In this document: positions 44,157 to 53,563 of the stretch, piece by piece | Layout: the number at the start of each line of letters is the position of its first letter | Position numbering within the stretch: the first letter of the stretch is position 1 | Program-made: the position numbers and the translations under genes | Assembly: GCA_040384465.1 (NCBI GenBank) | Contig: JAZKJF010000008.1 | Span: 186,001-250,000, forward strand | DNA length: 64,000 nucleotides | Reading direction: 5' to 3' | Source: UBA5078 sp040384465 | GTDB taxonomy: Bacteria; Pseudomonadota; Gammaproteobacteria; Pseudomonadales; Pseudohongiellaceae | The notes under the pieces: generated by a model | The model's input: the letters and a program-made list of their open reading frames with translations, nothing else | What the model was told of the DNA's origin: nothing | The model's database searches: none

Positions 44157-44503
44157 GCGAAATCTGGATCAACCTCTGCAAGGAAGATGACCTCGTCCCC
44201 GGCTCCGGTGTCTGTGCTCTGCTGGAGCAGGCAGGTGGCGCGGAGCAGGTGGCCCTCTTTCAGGAAAGCCCACAGGGCCCAGTGTATGCGTTGAGCAACT
44301 ACGATCCATTGGGCGATGCCTACGTGCTGAGCCGAGGCATTATCGGTTCAGTGGGGGAGCGGCTGGTGGTCGCTTCTCCGCTGTACAAACAGCACTTCTG
44401 CCTGCAGTCCGGGCAGTGCCTGGAAGATGACACGGTCAGCGTGAAGGCCTGGCCTGCGCGCATTGCGTCAGGAACCGTGCAGATTCAACTCGGTGGCGCC
44501 TGA
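44153..44503 (+). CDS. nirD: Nitrite reductase small subunit NirD
   Basis: NirD is the small partner of NirB. The 116-aa Rieske-fold protein lacks the CxH..CxxH ligands of true Rieske proteins, as is normal for NirD. Recognisable parts are WINLCKEDDLVPGSGVCALLE, the VYALSNYDP strand, RGIIGSVGERLVVASPLYKQHFCLQSGQCLED and VKAWPARI. It overlaps nirB by four bases (ATGA) and is translationally coupled to it. Confidence 0.94.
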   Translation: MSEIWINLCKEDDLVPGSGVCALLEQAGGAEQVALFQESPQGPVYALSNYDPLGDAYVLSRGIIGSVGERLVVASPLYKQHFCLQSGQCLEDDTVSVKAWPARIASGTVQIQLGGA

Positions 44504-44572
44504 AAATTTCACTGGCTGCACAATCTTATCGATTCAAACCTTATCGACTGATGATTTAAAAGAGAGCGATTC

Positions 44573-46039
44573 ATGTCTACAGAAAAATTCAATCTGTTCA
44601 GTATGCAAGGCAAGATGCGCACACTGCATCTTAGCTGGATGGCATTTTTCATTACCTTTGTCGTATGGTTCAACGCCGCACCAATGCTGCAGGCCATCGC
44701 CCTGAGTCTGGGTGTTTCTCCAGCAGAGATTGTGGCACTGGCGACAGTCAACGTGGCGATCGCCGTCCCGGCCCGGGTGATTATCGGCATGCTCACGGAT
44801 CGCTATGGTCCGCGCATCATGTACTCACTGCTGTTGATCCTGGGCTCGATCCCCTGCTTCTGGTTTGCGACAGTGGACAGCCTGGGCGAAGCCGCCCTCG
44901 CCCGCTTCTTCGTCGGCACCATCGGCGCAGGTTTCGTGATCGGCATCCGTCTGGTCAGCGAGTGGTTCCCGGCCAATGAACTAGGCACCGCCGAAGGCAT
45001 CTACGGTGGCTGGGGCAACTTCGGTTCTGCAGCCGCTGCGTTCACATTACCGACGCTGGCGCTCATGTTCGGCGGTGACGACGGCTGGCGTTACTCCGTC
45101 GCCATCACTGGTCTGATGAGTCTCATGTTTGGTTTCGTGTTCTACCACTACGCCCGCGACACGCCCAAAGGTTCCACCTATTTCAAACCCAAGACCATGG
45201 GCGCGATGGAGGTCACCAGCGTGGGCGATCTCTACCTGCTGTTGCTCACCAAGCTGCCCATGTACATCTGCATGGCACTGCTGGCCTGGCGCCTCTCACC
45301 TTCAGGTTTCGGCCTGCTGAGCAACCTCGCGGCCGACATTATTTATGTCGTGCTGATCGTGGTGTTGATCATCGACTTCCGCCATGTCTGGCGTACCAAC
45401 CGAGGCCTGTTCACGACTCCGGTGCCTGAGCTGCATCGCTACAAATTCAAGCAGGTCGCCATCCTCAATCTGCTCTATTTTGCGACCTTCGGTTCCGAGC
45501 TGGCGGTGGTGTCCGTGTTGCCGCTGTTCTTCGCGCAAACCTTCGGGCTGAGCCCGGTACTCGCTGGCATGATCGCCGCCAGCTACGCGTTCATGAACCT
45601 GATGTCACGCCCCGGGGGCGGCTGGATTTCCGACCGCTTCGGCCGCAGACGCACACTGTTGATTCTGACGGCGGGGCTCGCGGTGGGTTACTTCATGATG
45701 GGCCTGGTGGACAGCTCCTGGTCGCTGATTCTGGCCGTCGTTGTCTGCATGTCTTGTTCTTTCTTCGTGCAAGCGGGTGAAGGCGCAGTGTTCGCGACAG
45801 TCCCCTTGATCAAGCGGCGTCTGACCGGCCAGATCGCGGGCATGACCGGTGCTTATGGCAACATCGGCGCGGTGACGTATCTGCTGGTGCTGACCTTCGT
45901 GGACTACTCGACTTTCTTCATGGTGATCGCGGGAACGGCAGTGCTGGGTTTCATCACTCTGTTGTTCATGGCTGAACCCCAGGGTCATATCGCGGAGATC
46001 AATGAAGATGGCTCGGTTGAATTGATTCATGTAGGTTAG
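44573..46039 (+). CDS. narK: NarK/NasA-type nitrate-nitrite transporter
   Basis: A 488-aa major facilitator with 12 membrane helices. The two nitrate signatures are present, GGWGNFGSAAAAF in helix 5 and GAYGNIGAVTY in helix 11, together with the MFS loop DRYGPRIMYS. It imports nitrate for the reductases encoded on both sides. It lies 69 bases after nirD in the same direction, with AGAGAG before the ATG, and is probably part of the nirBD transcript. Confidence 0.93.
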   Translation: MSTEKFNLFSMQGKMRTLHLSWMAFFITFVVWFNAAPMLQAIALSLGVSPAEIVALATVNVAIAVPARVIIGMLTDRYGPRIMYSLLLILGSIPCFWFATVDSLGEAALARFFVGTIGAGFVIGIRLVSEWFPANELGTAEGIYGGWGNFGSAAAAFTLPTLALMFGGDDGWRYSVAITGLMSLMFGFVFYHYARDTPKGSTYFKPKTMGAMEVTSVGDLYLLLLTKLPMYICMALLAWRLSPSGFGLLSNLAADIIYVVLIVVLIIDFRHVWRTNRGLFTTPVPELHRYKFKQVAILNLLYFATFGSELAVVSVLPLFFAQTFGLSPVLAGMIAASYAFMNLMSRPGGGWISDRFGRRRTLLILTAGLAVGYFMMGLVDSSWSLILAVVVCMSCSFFVQAGEGAVFATVPLIKRRLTGQIAGMTGAYGNIGAVTYLLVLTFVDYSTFFMVIAGTAVLGFITLLFMAEPQGHIAEINEDGSVELIHVG

Positions 46040-46084
46040 TGGTTCGCTCACCGAGCGGAATCAGCATTCAACACGGGCGTGGTC

Positions 46085-47839
46085 ATGTCGCAAGCGAAGA
46101 AACTCAGTGTCAGTTATGGTGGCTATTCGACGGCAGGAGTGAAGGAGCGCAATGAAGACGCCTTCGCTGCTGTCCTACCCACGAACCAGCAACGCTTCAG
46201 CAAAGGCGCCGTCGTCAGTATTGCCGACGGTGTCAGTTGCAGTGACAACGCCGGTCTGGCCAGCAGGACCAGTGTCAGCACCTTCATTCAGGATTATCTG
46301 AGCACCCCGGACACCTGGGACGTCAAGACCTCGGCCTCGCGGGTACTAACGGCCCTCAACTCGTGGCTGCTGGCACAAGGCCAGAGTGGGCTCGCCCGGC
46401 ACAACGGATTCGTCACCACTTTCTCCACCGCCATCTTCCGCTCTACTACCGCGCACATCCTGCATTGCGGTGACAGCCGCATCTATCGTTATCGCAACGG
46501 CGAGCTGTTGCAACTCACCACCGATCACGTACTACCGCAGGGCAAAGATAATTTCACACTCACACGCGCGCTGGGCATGGATACCGAACTCAAAGTCGAT
46601 TATCAGCACCGCAGCCTGCGTGTCGATGATCTGTTCCTCTTCACCACGGACGGTATACACGGCAGCCTGCAACATCAACAGCTGAGGGCCATGCTGGCTA
46701 CCATCGCCGAAACACCTGACATGGCTGGCGAAGGCGTCAACGGCGCAATGGAGAAAGCCGCACGCGAAATGGCGGAGCAAGCCCTGGCCGCTGGCAGCAC
46801 GGATAACATCAGTTGTATGGTACTGAAGGTGCTCGAACTACCGGTTGAAGATCTGGACGAGACCTATCGCCAGCTGACCCGTCTCGTGATTCCACCGGCA
46901 CTGGCGCCGGGCAACAAGATCGATGGCTACACCATCACCCAGGTGCTGCACAGCGGTTCGCGCAGCCATCTTTATCTGGCCACGCACCCGCGCTACCGAC
47001 AACGTTTCGTGATCAAAACCCCCTCTCTCAATTTCGCCGAAGACCCGCAATATCTCGAAGGTTTTCTGCGCGAGCAGTGGGTCGGCAGACGCATCGAACA
47101 CCCCGGCATCATGAAGATTTACGAACCGGTGGCGGACAGCCGTTTCCTGTATCACATTTGCGAACACATCGAAGGCACCACACTGCGGCAGTGGATGTAC
47201 GACAACCCCAACCCCGATCTGCAAAAGGTGCGGGCGCTGACGGCACAGATTGCTGGCTGCCTGCGTGTTCTGCAACGTCTCGGCATGCTGCACAGGGATC
47301 TGAAACCAGACAACATCATGTTGACGCCCACGGGCGAGATCAAGCTGATCGACTTCGGCACGGTGCAGGTCAGCGGTCTGCAGGACGTGGTGACCACCTT
47401 GAAAGAGGAAACACCCGTCGGCACCGCCGACTACATGGCCCCGGAATACCTGTTAGGTGAGCGTGGCGAATACCGTTCGGATATTTTCTCACTCGGCGTG
47501 ATTGTCTATGAAATGTTGACGGGCGCCCTGCCCTACAAAGCGCCGTCCGCTTATAACGCCCGCAAAGATAATTATGCATTCTGGCGGTATCGAAGCAGTC
47601 GCGACACGCGCGCCGACATTCCCGTGTGGCTGGATATGGCCCTGAAGAAGGCCTGCGCACCACGTCCCTCCCATCGCTACGCGGCGCTGTCCGAGTTTGT
47701 CCACGATATTGAAGTGCCCAACGCGCAATTGCTCGCCGAGCATAAACAAATTCCATTGATAGAGAAGAATCCGCTGCGTTTCTGGCAGGCGGTGTCAGCG
47801 ATTTTGTTTGTGTTGTTGATTTTGCAGAGTATCTATTAG
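46085..47839 (+). CDS. Bifunctional PP2C phosphatase / Ser-Thr kinase
   Basis: A 584-aa fusion: PP2C-type phosphatase (about 5-235) with AGVKERNEDAF, SIADGVS, HCGDSRIYRYRNGELLQLTTDH, FLFTTDGIH and STDNISC, all metal-site motifs. A protein kinase follows (about 275-540) with FVIKTP, LHRDLKPDNIML (about 402) and LIDFGTVQ. A single membrane helix closes the protein. The glycine loop is degenerate (GSRSHLYLA). Genes like this recur in gammaproteobacterial nitrate-assimilation operons, where they may tune transporter or reductase activity by reversible phosphorylation; the target is unknown. It follows narK by 45 bases. Confidence 0.88.
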   Translation: MSQAKKLSVSYGGYSTAGVKERNEDAFAAVLPTNQQRFSKGAVVSIADGVSCSDNAGLASRTSVSTFIQDYLSTPDTWDVKTSASRVLTALNSWLLAQGQSGLARHNGFVTTFSTAIFRSTTAHILHCGDSRIYRYRNGELLQLTTDHVLPQGKDNFTLTRALGMDTELKVDYQHRSLRVDDLFLFTTDGIHGSLQHQQLRAMLATIAETPDMAGEGVNGAMEKAAREMAEQALAAGSTDNISCMVLKVLELPVEDLDETYRQLTRLVIPPALAPGNKIDGYTITQVLHSGSRSHLYLATHPRYRQRFVIKTPSLNFAEDPQYLEGFLREQWVGRRIEHPGIMKIYEPVADSRFLYHICEHIEGTTLRQWMYDNPNPDLQKVRALTAQIAGCLRVLQRLGMLHRDLKPDNIMLTPTGEIKLIDFGTVQVSGLQDVVTTLKEETPVGTADYMAPEYLLGERGEYRSDIFSLGVIVYEMLTGALPYKAPSAYNARKDNYAFWRYRSSRDTRADIPVWLDMALKKACAPRPSHRYAALSEFVHDIEVPNAQLLAEHKQIPLIEKNPLRFWQAVSAILFVLLILQSIY

Positions 47840-47921
47840 ACATCCAGTCTGATCTGCAGGTTGTTCTTCCGATTGCCCGGGTGTAGATTTCCGCAACACT
47901 ACCAATCAAGAATTTATAAGA

Positions 47922-48509
47922 ATGGCGACAATGCACCACAGTCTTGATCACACCCTCAGCATCCGCGACCGCAAATTCATCGCCAGCAAACTGCTGGAAT
48001 ACGGCAACGATGAGTCTGTGCTGGATTTCTCCGAGCTGGACGGCTTTCTGACGGCCATCATTACCAGCCCGGAGCTGATCCCAATGAGCATGTGGTATCC
48101 AGCACTGTGGGGTGGCGAGAGCACGCAGCCGGATTGGCAGACGGAAGACGAGCTGGAGCAATTTCTGGATTTAATTCTGCAACACCTGACCTGCAACGCG
48201 GCCGTGTTAATGGATCAGCGCGATGAGTTCATGGCGCATTTCAACGACATCAGCACGACTGGAGACGCGGCTGAAAACAGAGTTCTCAGCGCAGAAGAAT
48301 GGTGCTTCGGTTATATGCGCGGCGTGGCACTGGCGGGTGGCTGGTCCGACTTGCCTGCGCAAGCAGAGGCAGCGCTCGACTGCATTCGCCTGCACGGCAC
48401 AGAAGAGCGTTTCGATGAATGGGAAGCAATGACGCCGCAGGAACAGCAGGACTCGATCAAGAAGATCGAACCCGCCGCACGCCAGCTCTACGAAGCCTGG
48501 CGGCGTTGA
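47922..48509 (+). CDS. UPF0149/YecA-family protein
   Basis: A 195-aa helical protein with the YecA-type core: LDFSELDGFLTAIITSPELIPMSMWYPALWGG and EWCFGYMRGVALAGGWSDL. The C-terminal SEC-C zinc motif of longer YecA proteins is missing. The biochemical role of the family is not established. It sits 82 bases after the kinase gene and converges with the methyltransferase-like gene. The start could also be an ATG nine bases further in. Confidence 0.85.
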   Translation: MATMHHSLDHTLSIRDRKFIASKLLEYGNDESVLDFSELDGFLTAIITSPELIPMSMWYPALWGGESTQPDWQTEDELEQFLDLILQHLTCNAAVLMDQRDEFMAHFNDISTTGDAAENRVLSAEEWCFGYMRGVALAGGWSDLPAQAEAALDCIRLHGTEERFDEWEAMTPQEQQDSIKKIEPAARQLYEAWRR

Positions 48510-48530
48510 GTCAAGATCGGGGCAACCGGA

Positions 48531-49250
48531 TTACTCTGGCTTGGTGAAGAACATCATGTGCTGCCAGGGCAGAAAGTCGAGCGTCTTCTCCCACTCGAAA
48601 TTCAGCACACTCATCTCGCGGCGCACTTGCCGCTGCGTCATCTTGTGCAGTGTGCGAATCGGCACGTTCGCGTCTTCGGCGCGGTATTCAACAAGGATCA
48701 GACGGCCACCGGGCTTCAGTGAATCGTAGATGCTCTGCAGCATCTCGCGCGGGTGCGAGAACTCGTGATAGGCATCCACCAGAAAGGCGACGTCGACGGA
48801 GTTGGCTGGCAGATGGGTGTCGTCGATCTCGCCGAGCACGCCACTGATATTGTCGAGCCCTTCTTCGCGACGACGGGTCTCCAGAATCTCCAGCATCTCT
48901 GGCTGAATGTCGACGGCCAGCACCCTGCCCTGCGGTACCTGCCGTGCAATCCTGATCGTGAAGTAGCCGGACCCGGCACCGATGTCGGCGACCACATCCG
49001 TCGGCTTCAACCCCATGTTGGCGACCACCTCATCGGGCATCTCCTCGTGGGTGCGCGACGGACGTTCCAGCCAGTCAGCTGCCAGATGTCCCATCACGTC
49101 GGAAATTTCCCGATCCATGTAGAAGCGCCCGGTGCCCCCATTACTGCGCGAGGGATCGATGGTGTAAAAACCGTCGGTCGGTGCCGGTGCAGCGCAGGCA
49201 GCGCTGACGATCAGGAGCAGCGTTGACAACAGATATCGATAGTGACGCAT
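48531..49250 (-). CDS. Exported or lipoprotein class I SAM methyltransferase-like protein
   Basis: The 239-aa product starts RHYRYLLSTLLLIVSAACAAP, a signal peptide with a possible lipobox Cys. A Rossmann methyltransferase fold follows: VVADIGAGSGYFTIRIAR, VLAVDIQPEML, VDVAFLVDAYHEFSHP and PGGRLILVEYRAED. ATG 49250 with AAGGCGG upstream is chosen; a longer open frame before it overlaps the aioA end and is unlikely. It lies 56 bases after aioA in the same direction. A SAM enzyme outside the cytoplasm would lack cofactor, so either the leader is not cleaved or the fold has another job. Confidence 0.8.
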   Translation of the reverse strand: MRHYRYLLSTLLLIVSAACAAPAPTDGFYTIDPSRSNGGTGRFYMDREISDVMGHLAADWLERPSRTHEEMPDEVVANMGLKPTDVVADIGAGSGYFTIRIARQVPQGRVLAVDIQPEMLEILETRRREEGLDNISGVLGEIDDTHLPANSVDVAFLVDAYHEFSHPREMLQSIYDSLKPGGRLILVEYRAEDANVPIRTLHKMTQRQVRREMSVLNFEWEKTLDFLPWQHMMFFTKPE

Positions 49251-49306
49251 GAGCAGTTCCGCCTTGTTGGTTTTATTGGATAGCACTTTTGAAATCATTG
49301 ACCGCC

Positions 49307-51745
49307 TCAGACGAAATGGCGCCGCTTGGACGTCACCGTCCTGCTCAGCCCCATATCGCCGACGCGCCGTACATCCGCCCAAGTACCTTTGTAATACGGC
49401 AGGATATTCTGGTCCACCGCTGTGGTGGCCAGGTCGCCCATCACGCCGTTGCGGCCCATCGTCTGCATGAACACCTGGCCCGGTTTGATGGTCGGCTCCA
49501 CGTGCGCCATACCTTGTGTGGCACCATAATCGTTGAACAGTTCCACCACGTCACCACTGCTGATGCCGAGGCGCTGTGCGTCGTCCGTGCCGATCTCCAC
49601 CAGCGTCATCGGCCAGCGGCTGGTGCGGAACTCGACGTGCTCATCGTTGTAGAGCGTCTGCCACAACTCGTTGACGCGACCGTTGTTGATCCAGAAAGGA
49701 TATTTGTCTTTCTGCTGCTGCGCCTCGGCCAGCAGGCCGTTCCACGGCGAGGGCTGGAATTTCGCCCGTCCATCTTCGGTGTCGAAACGTTCGGTGTAGG
49801 TCACTGCGGTGCCGACCAGCAACCCGTTCTCCAAACCAGTGACAGGCAGCTGCACACCGTTGTTGCCGAGGGCACGCAAGCGTTCGTAAGTGACCAGCTC
49901 GCTGTCGTTGCGATTGAAGCCGTCCATGAAGGCGTCTTCCTCGTTGCGCCAGTCGAAGCCCGCGAAGCGCGTTGCCATCGCGCTGTTGCCGTCCTGTTCA
50001 TACAGCGCCTTGAGCGTGTTGGCGATGTCGGCGGCGATCAGGCAATCCGGCTTCGCACTACCGGGGGCGTCCATGAATTTCTCGGAGAGACGCATGCGGC
50101 GCTCGCCGTTCATCGAGGTCAGGTTCATCTCACCCGGCACGGTGGCAGGCAGCATCATGTGGCCTGCTTCGCCGAAGGGCTTCGGATAAATATCAATGGA
50201 CACCACGAACAGACCGCCCTTATTGGTGACGGCATCGTAAATGATGTCGATCAGCTCCGCAGTGCTGGCACCACGCGCCTGATCGATAGCCTCGCGGACG
50301 ATGTTGGCGCGGCGGATCACCGCCGCCCGGTAATTCTGTGCGTTGTGAGTGCTGCGGAAAGCGTCGCAGGCCCAGGTGGTGAGGATCTTGCCGCGCCCAG
50401 CGATGATCTCGCCATCGACGTAAGGCGCGGGACGACCACCGGGGAACGGCGGACGCACATAGCCTTCTTGATGGCCACCCATGCGCACGACACCGGCGCC
50501 ACGTCGCCCACCGACGTTGCCCGTGGCAAGCACCAGATTCACCAGCGCGGACTGGATGCGGTAATTGTCGTTGCCCCAGATGATGCCCTTCTCGTAGGCA
50601 TGCATGGTGCGTGGCAGGTGGCCGGAGGCTTTCGGTTGGTAGGACCACTCGGCGGCCTGAATCAGCTGCGCCACCGGCACGCCGGTAATTGCGCTGCAAT
50701 CTTCGAGACTGAGGCGGTTCGCGCTCAGTGCCTGCTCGTAGCCATTGGTGCGTTGGGCGATGAACTCGCTGTCCAGCCAGCCTTGCTCGGCGACATAAGT
50801 GAGCAGTCCATTGAACAGCGCGGTGTCGGTGCCGGGGTTAATCGCCAGATGCAGCACATTCTCAGCACCGGCTGCCTGTTCGGCGATGGCGATCGAGGTG
50901 GTGCGACGCGGGTCGACGAAGATCGCGCGGCCACGGCCGACGGTCTCGCCGGGGAACCACTGCTGCTTCTTGCTGACAGTGCTGCCCTGCAGATTGGGAA
51001 TCCAGTGCACGAGGAAATAATTGGTCTGGGTCTCGTAGGGGTTGTTGCCGATGGACCAGAGCACGTCGGCCACTTCCGCATCTTCGTAGCTGTTGTTCAG
51101 TTCGTTGATGCCCATGTCGCGGGTGGCGTGACACTCGGAGTTATAGGCCGGGCGGTTGTGAATGCGCACCTTCTGCGTCTGCAGACCGGTGAAGATCAGC
51201 TTGCCGGTGCCCCAGGTATTTTCATAACCACCGCCAGCACCGCCGTGGTCGAAGAGGTTGAAATAAATCTCATCCGGGCCGTCTGCGTCGAGAATCTTCT
51301 TGGTGAGCCCGGCATAGAGCGCCAGCGCCTGTTCCCAGGGGCTTTCACGCCAGTTGGCGCCGCGATACAGCAGCGGCTGCGTCAGACGGCTGGCCGAGGG
51401 GCCTGTGCCGTTGTACATCAGATGCCCGAGCATGCCGCCGCGCGTGGAAGCCTGACCCTGATTCACCACACAGTCCTTGTCAGGTACGATCATGATGTGA
51501 TGACGGCTGCCGTCGTTATCCTGAATGGTGTTGACCATGCTAGGCGAGAGGCCAGCCTGTAGTGGCGCGAGCTGACGCGTGAAGTCCAGCCCCAGCGCGT
51601 TGTCCTGCGGCGCACGGCCGCCTTCCTGATGTTCCGGCCATTTGTGGACCTTGTAGCCACAGCCGACGATGCAGAAGTGACAAGTCAGGTTGGTGGTCTG
51701 CGCGCTGGTCGGCGGCAGGGGAATGCGATCATCGAAACGCGACAT
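49307..51745 (-). CDS. aioA: Arsenite oxidase large (molybdopterin) subunit
   Basis: AioA oxidises arsenite to arsenate in the periplasm at a Mo-bis-MGD centre. The 812-aa protein begins with LTCHFCIVGCGYKVHKWPEH, the three-Cys CxxCxxxC site of the [3Fe-4S] cluster; the usual fourth ligand is replaced by Ser in QASTRGG. The adjacent GRAPQDNALGLDF is diagnostic of the family. Later come NYRIQSALVNLVLATGNVGGRRGAGVVRMGGHQEG and the C-terminal domain. It has no signal peptide of its own and would be exported with the Tat-bearing AioB. AGGAG lies eight bases before the ATG. Confidence 0.95.
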   Translation of the reverse strand: MSRFDDRIPLPPTSAQTTNLTCHFCIVGCGYKVHKWPEHQEGGRAPQDNALGLDFTRQLAPLQAGLSPSMVNTIQDNDGSRHHIMIVPDKDCVVNQGQASTRGGMLGHLMYNGTGPSASRLTQPLLYRGANWRESPWEQALALYAGLTKKILDADGPDEIYFNLFDHGGAGGGYENTWGTGKLIFTGLQTQKVRIHNRPAYNSECHATRDMGINELNNSYEDAEVADVLWSIGNNPYETQTNYFLVHWIPNLQGSTVSKKQQWFPGETVGRGRAIFVDPRRTTSIAIAEQAAGAENVLHLAINPGTDTALFNGLLTYVAEQGWLDSEFIAQRTNGYEQALSANRLSLEDCSAITGVPVAQLIQAAEWSYQPKASGHLPRTMHAYEKGIIWGNDNYRIQSALVNLVLATGNVGGRRGAGVVRMGGHQEGYVRPPFPGGRPAPYVDGEIIAGRGKILTTWACDAFRSTHNAQNYRAAVIRRANIVREAIDQARGASTAELIDIIYDAVTNKGGLFVVSIDIYPKPFGEAGHMMLPATVPGEMNLTSMNGERRMRLSEKFMDAPGSAKPDCLIAADIANTLKALYEQDGNSAMATRFAGFDWRNEEDAFMDGFNRNDSELVTYERLRALGNNGVQLPVTGLENGLLVGTAVTYTERFDTEDGRAKFQPSPWNGLLAEAQQQKDKYPFWINNGRVNELWQTLYNDEHVEFRTSRWPMTLVEIGTDDAQRLGISSGDVVELFNDYGATQGMAHVEPTIKPGQVFMQTMGRNGVMGDLATTAVDQNILPYYKGTWADVRRVGDMGLSRTVTSKRRHFV

Positions 51746-51803
51746 GCGGGTGGCTCCTAGGAATTCTGCTGAGTGCTATCTACTGGGTGCGATAAGTAGG
51801 GTG

Positions 51804-52310
51804 CTAGAGGGTGTTCGCCTGCCGACCATAGATCAGACCATGCACACCCACCGCCTCGACGGTGCCGCGCGCGGCATCAAAGTTAAGCTCGATGCGCGGC
51901 ATGTTCTGAGTCGCCTGACCACAGACCTGCTGCCCCTCCATCTCCGGATCGAACACGCTGAAATGACAACCACATTTGAAGCTGCGCGCCTCGCCGTCAT
52001 ACTGCGTCGGGCAACCCATGTGCGGGCAGAGAATGCTGTAGGCGACGATGTCACCGTCCGGCCCGACACCGCCCGGCACCTGACGTCCCATTTTCAGCAA
52101 CTGGCAGGGCGAACTGCTGTCCGGATAGTTAAAAGACACGGGCTGGTTGTCCTGCAGACTACCCACCTCGGCCACCAGCGTGGCTGGATGACTCAACACC
52201 GCACCACCAGCCGGCACTACTGCCGACTGCGCCAACGTGCCGGGTGCCACAGTCGCGGCCAGGGCGCCGACGCCGCCCACCTTGAAGAAATCGCGTCTGC
52301 TCAGAGACAT
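51804..52310 (-). CDS. aioB: Arsenite oxidase Rieske subunit
   Basis: AioB is a 168-aa Rieske [2Fe-2S] subunit that passes electrons from AioA to a periplasmic acceptor. A twin-arginine signal (SRRDFFKVGGVGALAATVAPG) is followed by the cluster motifs CPHMGC and CGCHFSVFD, with both disulfide cysteines retained. The order aioB-aioA is the family norm, 58 bases apart. No aioX, aioS or aioR regulator and no cytochrome gene lie beside it in the window. Confidence 0.95.
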   Translation of the reverse strand: MSLSRRDFFKVGGVGALAATVAPGTLAQSAVVPAGGAVLSHPATLVAEVGSLQDNQPVSFNYPDSSSPCQLLKMGRQVPGGVGPDGDIVAYSILCPHMGCPTQYDGEARSFKCGCHFSVFDPEMEGQQVCGQATQNMPRIELNFDAARGTVEAVGVHGLIYGRQANTL

Positions 52311-52441
52311 GTAAATACTCCATTTAAGACCTGTAAAAAGTTGTGCTGAATATGGACTGCCACCGGCAGCCTGTCAATTCAGGCGCCACCCGATGGGAAG
52401 CGGCGGTTGACCGTAGCCACCCCCCTCCGTATATTGCCCCC

Positions 52442-53563
52442 ATGACCCCAACGCTGACCATCGACTCCGGCTCTTCCCGCCTGCTGCTGCACGGCGACTG
52501 GACACTGGAGCACTACACCCTTCTTGCGCACGACACCAAGTCACACTCGCAGACCATGAGCCCCTCGATCAAGACCCTCGACGCCACCGGCCTGAGCGCA
52601 ATGGACACTGCGGGTGCGGCGCTGCTGGTGCGTCTGTTGGGGGCCGAGCATCTGAACACCCTCATCCCCACCGCCAGCGGATTGTCCCCCGAACGGCAGG
52701 CACTGCTGCTGGCCGTGGCGACAGCCATGACCGGACGTGAGAGTGAGATCGCTCAACCACGCAAGCGCCCAGGCGATGGACTCGCCACGCTTGGCAAGCT
52801 GGTCGTCAGCGTCTGGCACAAATTCGCGCAAATACTCAACTTCCTCGGCCTGACACTACTGACACTGGCGCGTCTGCTGCCCCGCCCCTGGCGCTGGCGG
52901 CCTGTCGCACTGGTTGCCCAGATGCACCAGACCGGCCTCAACGCGGTGCCGATCATCTTTCTGCTGAATTTTCTGGTGGGCTGCGTCGTCGCCTTCCTCG
53001 GCGCCACCGTGCTGGCCAACTTCGGGGCCACGATCTATACCGTGGATCTGGTGGGCTATGCCTTCATGCGCGAGTTGGGTGTGCTGCTCGCAGCGATTCT
53101 GCTGGCCGGTCGCACCGCCAGCGCCTTCACGGCGCAAATCGGCTCCATGAAGGTGAATGAAGAACTGGACGCTCTCAACGTACAAGGTCTGAGCCCCATC
53201 GAGCTGTTGGTGGTACCACGACTGCTGGCCCTGCTCATCATGCTGCCTCTGCTCTCTTTCATTGCCGTCATCGCCGGGATGCTCGGTGGCGCGCTGGTGT
53301 CCGTGCTGACACTGGATGTCAGCTTTGCGCGCTTCATGGGCATCGTGCAGGAGATTCCCCTGCGCCACATCCTGCTGGGACTAGCCAAAGCGCCGTTCTT
53401 CGCGCTGGTGATCGCGCTGATCGGCTGTCTGGAAGGCTTCAAAGTGCAGGGCAGCGCACAGTCGGTTGGCGAACACACGACCTCGGCCGTAGTACAATCC
53501 ATTTTTGCGGTGATCCTGCTGGATGCCGTGGCCGCGCTGTTCTACATGGAGATGGGTTGGTGA
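52442..53563 (+). CDS. mlaE: MlaE-type permease with N-terminal STAS-like domain
   Basis: The 373-aa protein carries a STAS-like domain (about 1-100, LDATGLSAMDTAGAALLVRLLG) fused to the MlaE permease (about 110-373) with VGCVVAFLGATVLANFGATIYTVDLVG, ELGVLLAAILLAGRTASAFTAQIGSMKVNEELDAL and LEGFKVQGSAQSVGEHTTSAVV. This mirrors MlaB joined to MlaE. It moves phospholipids across the envelope with MlaF and MlaD. ATG 52442 (MTPTLTIDSG) is chosen; the open frame before it crosses the aioB promoter region. It overlaps mlaF by four bases. Confidence 0.9.
   Translation: MTPTLTIDSGSSRLLLHGDWTLEHYTLLAHDTKSHSQTMSPSIKTLDATGLSAMDTAGAALLVRLLGAEHLNTLIPTASGLSPERQALLLAVATAMTGRESEIAQPRKRPGDGLATLGKLVVSVWHKFAQILNFLGLTLLTLARLLPRPWRWRPVALVAQMHQTGLNAVPIIFLLNFLVGCVVAFLGATVLANFGATIYTVDLVGYAFMRELGVLLAAILLAGRTASAFTAQIGSMKVNEELDALNVQGLSPIELLVVPRLLALLIMLPLLSFIAVIAGMLGGALVSVLTLDVSFARFMGIVQEIPLRHILLGLAKAPFFALVIALIGCLEGFKVQGSAQSVGEHTTSAVVQSIFAVILLDAVAALFYMEMGW

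Noticed and set aside
49289..51562. A 757-codon open frame on the plus strand
   Set aside because: It is exactly antisense to aioA and encodes a His/Ala/Arg-rich sequence with no motifs; GC-rich codon bias opens such frames.
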